Origin: RGIG8368 sp045540275 | Lineage (GTDB): Bacteria > Verrucomicrobiota > Kiritimatiellia > RFP12 > UBA1067 | Assembly: GCA_045540275.1 (NCBI GenBank) | Contig: JAZQGX010000197.1 | Coordinates: 1 to 10,752, forward strand | Length of the DNA: 10,752 nucleotides | Direction: 5' to 3' | Shown here: piece after piece, positions 1 through 4,994 of the stretch | Layout of the letters: every line of letters starts with the position of its first letter | Position numbering within the stretch: position 1 is the stretch's first letter | Position numbers and translations under genes: made by a program | Notes under the pieces: generated by a model | Database searches by the model: none | What the model saw: only the letters and a program-made list of their open reading frames with translations | Told to the model about the DNA's origin: nothing

Positions 1-763
1 GGGAGATATCATCTTCGCTCAAGTGAACGCAGTGCGCAAGAACCGTATCGGGGCCGAGCAGCCCGCAGCGGTCGAGCCAAGCCGCAGGCGACATACCGTG
101 CGCCCTTGCGCACTCTTCGTTTTCCCGCCGGGTCTCGGAGAGGTGGATGTGCAAAACTCCTCCGGTGCGTTTGCGTTCCCCTGCGATCCAGCGCAGCGCA
201 CTTTCCGACATGGTATAGACGGCATGCGGCGCCCATGAGAGCGCAAGACGCTGTTGTGCGGGAGAGGACGCACAATACTCTTCCAGTTCGGCGGTGGCCC
301 TGAGCGACCGCTCCCACGCACCGGGTGCCCCGTTGTCCATGAACATTCTTCCGATGACGGCGCGAACTCCGAGTTCCTCGGCGGCCTTGAAGGTTTCGAC
401 CGGATCAAAGTACATATCGTTGAAAAAGACCGTTCCCGAGCGGATCATTTCCAGAATGGCGATTTTTGCGGCAAGGTTGATTTGACGCCTAGTCAATTTC
501 GCTTCCGCGGGCCAAATATGATTCTGCAGCCAATCGAAGAGCTCGAGGTCGTCGGCGTATCCGCGCAAAAAGGACATTGCCGCATGGGTGTGGGTGTTGT
601 AAAAGGCAGGAGTTATTAAAGCGCCGTCGGCGTCAATTGTCTGAGATGGAGAAAAACTGGTTTCACGTGCAGGGGCGATTTTGGAAAAGACGCCGCATTC
701 CACAAAAACATCAACCAGAGTACCGTTCAATTGCGCATTAGCGATAAGCAGCGAATCGTCCAT
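1..763 (-). CDS. mtaD: 5-methylthioadenosine/S-adenosylhomocysteine deaminase (amidohydrolase), C-terminus cut by window edge
   Basis: I translated this frame directly; it is open for 254 codons from ATG at 763 to the window edge. The protein is a metal-dependent amidohydrolase of the MtaD/SsnA group, which deaminates methylthioadenosine and S-adenosylhomocysteine to the inosine forms in the cytosol as part of SAM by-product recycling. The first metal ligands are in NTHTHAAM (H58, H60), followed by the group's typical LRGYADDLELFDWLQ stretch (66-80) and HIWPAEAKL (82-90). Later come HIHLSET and LAHCVHLSEDD, which supply the next metal and substrate histidines. The final metal-binding Asp lies beyond the window. 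The start is supported by the normal N-terminal length before the first motif. It lies only 12 bases after the T-tract of the tRNA-Leu terminator, so expression may need read-through. Related guanine or chlorohydrolase-type deaminases are possible but fit less well. Confidence 0.88.
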   Translation of the reverse strand, partial: MDDSLLIANAQLNGTLVDVFVECGVFSKIAPARETSFSPSQTIDADGALITPAFYNTHTHAAMSFLRGYADDLELFDWLQNHIWPAEAKLTRRQINLAAKIAILEMIRSGTVFFNDMYFDPVETFKAAEELGVRAVIGRMFMDNGAPGAWERSLRATAELEEYCASSPAQQRLALSWAPHAVYTMSESALRWIAGERKRTGGVLHIHLSETRRENEECARAHGMSPAAWLDRCGLLGPDTVLAHCVHLSEDDIS

Positions 764-775
764 GACTCCACCGAT

Positions 776-807
776 AAAAAAACCGCAAATCCCGATCGGG
801 ACTGCGG
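776..807 (-). terminator. Rho-independent terminator of tRNA-Leu
   Basis: On the minus strand, CCGCA pairs with TGCGG around an inner palindrome TCCCGATCGGGA, and seven T residues follow directly (776-782). It begins 10 bases after the tRNA 3' end. It also lies inside what would be the 5' leader of the deaminase gene that starts at 763. Confidence 0.85.
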
Positions 808-816
808 AAACTTAAA

Positions 817-901
817 TGGTGCTCGGGGCGGGACTCGAACCCGCAAGGATCTCTCCACAAGCACCTCAAGCTTGCGTGTCTGCCAATTTCACCACCCGAG
901 C
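817..901 (-). tRNA. tRNA-Leu (anticodon GAG)
   Basis: The minus strand folds as a class II tRNA of 85 bases. The acceptor stem is GCTCGGG/CCCGAGC with discriminator A and an encoded CCA at 817-819. The D-arm contains AAATTGGCAGAC. The anticodon stem CAAGC/GCTTG encloses loop TTGAGGT, giving anticodon GAG for CUC/CUU leucine codons. An extended variable arm follows, and the T-arm is GCGGG-TTCGAGT-CCCGC. All key features are intact, so it should be functional. Confidence 0.96.
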
Positions 902-935
902 AAAAAAATGAAGTGTGAAACACAAAACGTGTTGA

Positions 936-964
936 AATATACCTTATTTATGGCTTCAATGCAA
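936..964 (-). promoter_or_regulatory. Sigma-70-type promoter of tRNA-Leu
   Basis: Minus-strand -35 TTGCAT (959-964) and -10 TATATT (936-941) are separated by 17 bases. The predicted start is near 929, giving a 5' leader of about 28 bases ahead of the mature tRNA. Confidence 0.7.
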
Positions 965-1001
965 GCATAAATTTTTTGAGAAATAAAAAGTCTTATTGCC
1001 A

Positions 1002-1226
1002 TCATAAATCACACAGCCCTTTGTATGCCGGGCCTCCGCCGGCGACATACCCGCATGATTCGCCGCGCTCAGACGGCGACACCCAGAAGGAATACAGCGT
1101 CCCGCAGTGAATGAAGAAGCGGAAGCACACCGGCTTCCCTGCAAGGGCCGAGAGATTGCCGACGAAAGAATTGCACCGATGATTACGTTCATGTGATTGC
1201 TCGCTTTCTGTTCTGAAGCATCTAAC
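1002..1226 (-). pseudogene. Startless remnant resembling the C-terminal end of a secreted glycosidase
   Basis: The minus strand holds a 74-codon open frame between stops, with no ATG, GTG or TTG anywhere in it. The peptide contains NLSALAGKPVCFRF, then GTLYSFWVS, then GYVAGGGPAY before the stop. The pattern 'L.GKPVRLRF....LYSF' is the usual last beta-strand region of many secreted glycoside hydrolases and sialidases, so I read this as the tail of a lost gene. This is by remembered pattern, not alignment. It follows the beta-helix gene (stop at 1243) but is not in continuous translation with it. Between it and the tRNA promoter I see nothing else. Confidence 0.45.
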
Positions 1227-1242
1227 TTAAGCCATCTCGACC

Positions 1243-2805
1243 TTATTTCCTACGGCCGGAAAGCGAATAATCCCACGGTTTGAAGCCGAGTTTAAGCGCG
1301 GGAGAATCCGGTTTAAGACGCCAGTCTGCGTTTTTCGGATCAACGAAACCGGGATCGGCTACCGTACCCGCCACGGGACCGTTAAGTTCCGTTACCCCGC
1401 TCGCGCACCAGAAAAGATTGTTGTTCCACCTGACCTTGGCGAGACCGTCCCGGATTTTATTCCATTGCGGCGCTCTGACGAAAACGGGACCCGACGGCCA
1501 ATACACGATATTGCGAACGAAAGACACCTGATTATGCTTCTCCACCCGGGAAACGCAAAGCTTGCTCGTGCCGCCGTTGATCATCACGCAGTTCACGACT
1601 TCGTTATTGCGCCCGAAATGAAGATGATACGAATCGGCGGAAGTGTTGACAACGAGATTGTTCTCCCAACGGATCCCCTCGGAGCCTTCATCGTTATACA
1701 TACCCCAGCCGCCGTATGAACTCGACTTCACATCCGTTATGACGTTGTTAGTCACGACCGTGCCGAACGACGCGCCCAAGGTATAGACGCCGCCCATGTC
1801 GGCCATTCTGCCCTGTCCGATGTTCTCTATGCGGTTGAACGAAATTACGTTGCGTTGCGCGTACGAGCCGTAATAGCCCCATGTCCAGCCGACCGAAATG
1901 CCCGTGTAGTAAAGATCGGAAATTTCGTTATGCGTGACCTTCGTGTCGGCGGCGTGCGTCAATACGATACCGCAACCTTCGGGATTGACGCGGCCGCAAT
2001 GCGTGATGAGGTTGTTGTCGATGACATTGAATCTCACCGCCTTCGCCGAAACGTCGACGATCGGTTTCGTCGGGAACGGATTGTTCCACGGATCGCGTAT
2101 CTTGGCCCATTCGGGATTGGCGTCTCTGAGAATATTGCTCTTGCTGCTCCCTATCCAGATTCCGCCGGCGCCCGCGTCGCGGATTTCGCACGAGACCACG
2201 GCGTTCGAGACGCACCCGTCATCGAACTTGAAACCGTAGTTCCCGGTATTGAAAACCTTGCAGCTCTCGAAACGCAAGCGGTGAGCCCCTTTGGCGTACA
2301 CGGCGGCGCCCGTCTTGTACGCGGCCTGGAGCTGATACTGCTTGACGGCTCCGTTGGGCTGCACGTCGCCGTCCGTGCGCGAAGCCGTAAAGCCGATGTT
2401 CTCGAACGAGATGTCATGAACAAAATCGCCCTTGTCGAGATCGCCCTTGAACTCGACGAGAGAAACGAGACCGGACGTCGGCGCGATCGCCTCCAACGAC
2501 TTAAGGCTCTCGCCCTTGAGCGGGCGGTACTTGACGCGCCCCGCTTTCACATCGTAAAACCACTGTCCGGGATTGGTGAATCCCGCCGCCACGTTTTCGA
2601 AAAAGAGGTAATTGTGTTTGTCGCCGTTCCATTTCTTCCAAGTTACGACAGGAACCTTGCCGCAGAGCGAAATCATGCCGTTTGAAGGCGTATACGACGC
2701 TACCGGGTATGCGCCGTACGACCACTTCACGAAAACGCGGCACTGCACGGCATCAAGTTCTTCGCGCGAAAGCCCCGCGAGAAACTCAGGCTGCAGACCG
2801 CGCAC
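1243..2805 (-). CDS. Right-handed parallel beta-helix protein, N-terminally truncated
   Basis: This is a beta-helix protein of the pectate-lyase-like superfamily, probably a polysaccharide lyase or hydrolase relative acting on plant or host glycans. Helix coils start near residue 120 and run to about 470. Signature stretches are THNEISDLYYTGISVGW (291-307), MYNDEGS (369-375) and HLHFGRNN (394-401). The protein ends with the common DPGFVDPKNADWRL...SPALKLGF module. Full-length relatives normally carry a signal peptide and roughly 150-200 more residues of early coils; both are absent here. The only available start is GTG at 2805, with GAGGAG six bases upstream. Coding-like sequence continues upstream in the same frame (NGAVTNYIEEFTV, KFDKWSERKEV) to about 2886 with no start codon, and there it abuts an unrelated fragment. 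I conclude that the 5' end was deleted and the product is probably not exported. Confidence 0.72.
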   Translation of the reverse strand: MRGLQPEFLAGLSREELDAVQCRVFVKWSYGAYPVASYTPSNGMISLCGKVPVVTWKKWNGDKHNYLFFENVAAGFTNPGQWFYDVKAGRVKYRPLKGESLKSLEAIAPTSGLVSLVEFKGDLDKGDFVHDISFENIGFTASRTDGDVQPNGAVKQYQLQAAYKTGAAVYAKGAHRLRFESCKVFNTGNYGFKFDDGCVSNAVVSCEIRDAGAGGIWIGSSKSNILRDANPEWAKIRDPWNNPFPTKPIVDVSAKAVRFNVIDNNLITHCGRVNPEGCGIVLTHAADTKVTHNEISDLYYTGISVGWTWGYYGSYAQRNVISFNRIENIGQGRMADMGGVYTLGASFGTVVTNNVITDVKSSSYGGWGMYNDEGSEGIRWENNLVVNTSADSYHLHFGRNNEVVNCVMINGGTSKLCVSRVEKHNQVSFVRNIVYWPSGPVFVRAPQWNKIRDGLAKVRWNNNLFWCASGVTELNGPVAGTVADPGFVDPKNADWRLKPDSPALKLGFKPWDYSLSGRRK

Positions 2806-2840
2806 GGTAAACTCCTCGATATAATTGGTGACGGCGCCGT

Positions 2841-3275
2841 TTACCTCTTTGCGTTCCGACCATTTGTCGAATTTGAGATCGCCCTTACCTGGAAAGCGAG
2901 AACGACTCTGAAGCCGACCTTGAGGAAATCGCGGCGGTTGGGCTCGCAGAGATAGCGGTACGAAATGCGCGCTTTAGTCTCGCTGTGCATCGACTCACGC
3001 CCGACATCGGTACTCTTGTATTCCGGATGCAGACGGCGGATAAGCCTATTGACCGTATTGACCTTGACGGCACGATCGGAGAACTTGCCGGTCTCGCCGA
3101 GCGCCATTCTTACAACGACTGCCGCCGTGACGAGCTCATCGTCGCTCATGCGCGATATTTCAGGGAATATCCCGCCCGTCATGTCTGGCGCGATGGAATA
3201 CATCCGCTTTTCATCAAATTTCTTCTCGGCGTTTTTCTTCTCATCCGCCGCCTTGCGCTGCATTCCTTCGAGCAA
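2841..3275 (-). pseudogene. Orphan coding fragment with SUMF1-like tail; chimeric junction near 2890
   Basis: I do not recognise the body of this frame. It has a lysine/glutamate-rich, probably coiled-coil segment (RKAADEKKNAEKKFDEKR) followed by a helical stretch (MSDDELVTAAVVVRMALGE). It then ends in ARISYRYLCEPNRRDF...VGFRVVLA, which resembles the last strands of formylglycine-generating-enzyme (SUMF1) domains. An alternative reading is a chance twin-arginine-like RRDFLK. After the VVLA segment (about 2895) the frame merely shadows the beta-helix frame. Upstream, in-frame coding-like sequence runs beyond the TTG at 3275 to a stop at 3339-3341 without an ATG, GTG or TTG. The lack of a plausible start and the abrupt switch of coding frame suggest a leftover piece, not a working gene. 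Confidence 0.45.
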
Positions 3276-3306
3276 TTTCGCAGAAGGCCCATTGTTTTCA
3301 GGAAGG

Positions 3307-3323
3307 GGAATATGATATGATAC
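3307..3323 (+). repeat. Promoter-like 17-mer, inverted near-copy of the HTH-operon promoter core
   Basis: The plus-strand sequence GGAATATGATATGATAC differs by one base from GGAATATGATATAATAC on the minus strand at 4711-4727. It could act as a plus-strand promoter: TTGTTT at 3292-3297, an 18-base spacer, TATGAT at 3316-3321 with an upstream TG. That would be antisense to the cassette at 3392-4679. Alternatively it is one end of a former mobile unit. Confidence 0.4.
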
Positions 3324-3391
3324 CAGTTGCCTGCTGATTTATCAGTTCAGGTGCATCGGGAGACGCACGCAATTCGTGTCACGTTCTGGTT

Positions 3392-3565
3392 TCAGTTTTG
3401 CTCCATTTGCTTGCTCCCACATGTCCCCTTATACCCCTCTGCCGCCAAATAGAAGGATTTGAACAGCATCTTCCTTCGGACGATGAAGACGGCGAGAGCG
3501 GAGGAATCCTTGCCGCCGGAGAGCGCGAGGATGTGTTGAACGGGATTATCGGCAGCAGTGCTCAT
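3392..3565 (-). pseudogene. Truncated N-terminus of a PAPS-reductase/DndC-like ATP-pyrophosphatase
   Basis: ATG at 3565 overlaps the stop of the preceding gene as ATGA, so this was the next gene of the same operon. The product is 57 residues. It starts MSTAADNPVQHILALSGGKDSSALAVF, and the pyrophosphate-binding loop SGGKDS is at residues 16-21. This is the typical opening of phosphoadenosine-phosphosulfate-reductase-like proteins, including those in DNA phosphorothioation and other defence loci, which normally run to 250 residues or more. From about residue 28 (near 3485) similarity to the family stops and the frame ends after another 30 unrelated residues. No continuation appears in the other two frames. 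The rest of the gene has been deleted or replaced. The fragment cannot be a working enzyme. Confidence 0.7.
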
Positions 3566-3774
3566 GACCGCATCTCCATCTCTTCAAGATACTGCCCGAA
3601 TATGAAAAGCGCCGACTGCCCGTAAAGACCGTTCTCCTCGTCTGCAAGGTTCTGCGCCGTCGCCGATTTATAGAAACGCGACAAAGCCTCGCTTTCGGTA
3701 ATTCCGAAGCGTTTGGCAATCAGTCTTGCCACTTCCGGGACGATGGTGGCGCGAATCAAATGATGTTCACACAT
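3562..3774 (-). CDS. Small conserved-looking protein of the DUF3990 module (70 aa)
   Basis: ATG at 3774 overlaps the end of the DUF3990 gene by 8 bases (its stop is 3767-3769), which fixes this start over longer alternatives that would run deep into that gene. The 70-residue product starts MCEHHLIRATIVPEVARLIA and continues with FGITESEALSRFYKSATA and ENGLYGQSALFIFGQYLEE. It is mainly alpha-helical by eye, with no signal peptide or membrane segment. Similar short proteins with a 'GLYGQSA..IF' ending occur beside DUF3990/DUF3791 genes, as I recall, so it is probably part of the same module, perhaps a second antitoxin or adaptor. I cannot assign a biochemical role. Confidence 0.7.
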   Translation of the reverse strand: MCEHHLIRATIVPEVARLIAKRFGITESEALSRFYKSATAQNLADEENGLYGQSALFIFGQYLEEMEMRS

Positions 3775-4270
3775 TGGACACCTCGTAGCTTCTGATATAG
3801 CGAAGTTTCGTGATCGCATTGCCCGTGCAGAACGCGAACTGATTGTTGATGTGCTGGAAGCGCAGCCGTTCAAGAGCATCCTCGCGGCGCATCACGCCCT
3901 GCACAACGTAGGAAATGGTTTCGCCAACACGGTCGTTGGCAATCTTGCCGACAACAAGATCGAATCCGTGGCGGAAAGATATGTCGCTTCGGTTGGACAC
4001 GACAAAATCAATCCATTCAAGCGTTGGTTCAGGGAACCGCTTGACGGACAGATTGCCGCAGGCATCCTCGTCAAATTCATATTCGCAAACAATGCCCGTG
4101 ATTTCGTGTCCGGCCATTCTGCTACGATACCGTGCTCTGCGCCTCGCCCACCGTTCCGCCTGGTCACGTATGTCAGTTGCATAGAACGCAAATCCGAAAT
4201 CTCGTCCCTGATCGCCGGTAATGACAACGGGATGTTCAATGACATGTGTGCCGCCGTGGAAGAGTATCAT
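3767..4270 (-). CDS. DUF3990 family protein (ADP-ribosyltransferase-like fold), putative toxin
   Basis: The 167-residue protein matches the DUF3990 family over its whole length. It begins MILFHGGT, with H5 in the position of the first ART-type histidine. Next come DFGFAFYATDIRDQAERWA (24-42), the family's 'GFY.T....QA..WA' signature, then CEYEFDE (62-68), EWIDFVV (85-91), DLVVGKIANDRV (104-115) and NNQFAFCT (142-149). DUF3990 is grouped with ADP-ribosyltransferase-like folds, and such small stand-alone members near HTH genes are thought to be toxins. ADP-ribosylation here is inference, since the usual catalytic Glu is replaced by the family's Gln-containing motif. Its ATG overlaps the stop of the DUF3791 gene as ATGA, so the two are translationally coupled. 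The full length suggests it is intact. Confidence 0.82.
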   Translation of the reverse strand: MILFHGGTHVIEHPVVITGDQGRDFGFAFYATDIRDQAERWARRRARYRSRMAGHEITGIVCEYEFDEDACGNLSVKRFPEPTLEWIDFVVSNRSDISFRHGFDLVVGKIANDRVGETISYVVQGVMRREDALERLRFQHINNQFAFCTGNAITKLRYIRSYEVSNV

Positions 4271-4470
4271 TTTGCACCCACCTTCCCGAGATATTCGTCG
4301 AACATCTGCATCAAGGCCTCCATGCCCATGCCGTGAAGATCTTCATAGTCATCATCCAGCTCTTTAAGCAATCCAGACTTCTCAAACTCGGCATAAACCT
4401 CCGGACCTGTCTTGCCGGTGTGGTTCGCATAGAATTCCACGCAAAATGCCTTGAACGACGTCTTGCTCAT
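4267..4470 (-). CDS. DUF3791 family protein, likely partner or antitoxin of DUF3990
   Basis: This 67-residue acidic helical protein starts MSKTSFKAFCVEFYANHTGK and ends in a stretch with DYEDLHGMG near residue 41. The pattern 'FC.E.Y......G..VY..FE..GLL..L...YE.LH..G' fits DUF3791, a family that repeatedly lies next to DUF3990 genes. It overlaps its upstream neighbour (HTH gene) and its downstream neighbour (DUF3990 gene) by four bases each. This guarantees co-expression ahead of the putative toxin, as expected for an antitoxin. The antitoxin role is inferred from context only. Confidence 0.75.
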   Translation of the reverse strand: MSKTSFKAFCVEFYANHTGKTGPEVYAEFEKSGLLKELDDDYEDLHGMGMEALMQMFDEYLGKVGAK

Positions 4471-4679
4471 GTGCGCACCTCTGGGACACTATCCACGATG
4501 TCATGAATGCTACACCCGAGCGCGTCGCAAATCCTGACGAGGATGGAGGTGTTCACGTCCTCGCCCTTGGAAAGCTTCGCAAGGGTAGTGGTAGATATAC
4601 CGGCGACAAGACGCATTTGCGTACGCGTCATTCCCCGGTCAATGAGCAGCTTCCAAAGCCGATTGTAGCAGAGTGCCAT
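4467..4679 (-). CDS. Cro/CI-type (XRE family) helix-turn-helix regulator
   Basis: The 70-residue protein is almost entirely one HTH domain: MALCYNRLWKLLIDRGMTRT, then a turn and recognition helix in VAGISTTTLAKLSKGEDV, then ICDALGCSIHDIVD. It is the short YozG-like type of XRE repressor seen at the head of many small operons. It is the first gene behind the promoter at 4713-4742, so it probably represses its own operon. A purine-rich AAAAGG lies 8 bases upstream of the ATG. The stop overlaps the start of the DUF3791 gene as ATGA. Confidence 0.85.
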   Translation of the reverse strand: MALCYNRLWKLLIDRGMTRTQMRLVAGISTTTLAKLSKGEDVNTSILVRICDALGCSIHDIVDSVPEVRT

Positions 4680-4712
4680 ATAGCAAGCCTTTTCAACGTA
4701 AATTGTGCGAGT

Positions 4713-4742
4713 ATTATATCATATTCCTGTCCGCAATGGCAA
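4713..4742 (-). promoter_or_regulatory. Promoter of the HTH/DUF3791/DUF3990 operon
   Basis: The minus strand carries TTGCCA (4737-4742), an 18-base spacer and a perfect TATAAT (4713-4718) preceded by TG one base upstream (extended -10). The predicted start near 4706 leaves about 27 bases of leader before the HTH start codon. The core lies in the 17-mer GGAATATGATATAATAC (4711-4727), which recurs inverted at 3307-3323. Confidence 0.7.
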
Positions 4743-4956
4743 ACAAACGATTGAGGATAACAAATACTCTATGCAGGCCGAGAACCATTATGCTCGCGTA
4801 AGTCATCAATGGCTCGGTAAAGTTCGCCGCCGGATATCGATGGCTTCGGACTTCGGACTTCAGTTTTGATGCCGCGCGCGCCGAGACATTTTCGTGCAGC
4901 GCCTACAGGGAGCGGCAGCGCCGGCTTCTTGAGGAAATCACGTCTTGACCGTGTCA
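4743..4956. other. Intergenic stretch between the sugar operon and the HTH operon; no gene seen
   Basis: No supported gene. It contains a short tandem repeat of CTTCGGA (two full copies plus a partial, 4844-4861), the only local repeat I see. One minus-strand frame stays open through it and encodes SRRDFLKK followed by unrelated residues and a stop at 4769-4771, but it has no start of its own. Confidence 0.5.
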
Positions 4957-4994
4957 AACCAAAACATTGCGCGTGCAACTGTCGGTTACGCGCA
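4957..4994 (-). terminator. Probable terminator after the TIM-barrel/DUF1080 gene
   Basis: Directly after the TGA at 4995-4997, TGCGCGT (4988-4994) pairs with ACGCGCA (4968-4974), with an extra AAC/GTT pairing inside. The RNA then runs into ATGTTTTGGTTTG. The T-tract is interrupted, so the efficiency is uncertain. Confidence 0.55.

Noticed and set aside
1855..2685. Plus-strand open frame of 276 codons opposite the beta-helix gene
   Set aside because: The opposite strand has clear beta-helix motifs over the same stretch, while this frame shows none and lacks a ribosome site.
3334..3345. Palindrome CTGATTTATCAG as a terminator for the HTH operon
   Set aside because: The stem is only five base pairs and AT-rich, with no T-tract after it on either strand.
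3342..3422. Possible 26-residue minus-strand peptide starting MWEQANGAKLKPE
   Set aside because: No ribosome site, no recognisable family, and it lies in the patch of mixed fragments. An open frame this short is expected by chance.
4769..4994. Minus-strand open frame with SRRDFLKK, resembling a twin-arginine signal
   Set aside because: No start codon of its own, no hydrophobic core after the motif, and it overlaps the terminator of the upstream gene.
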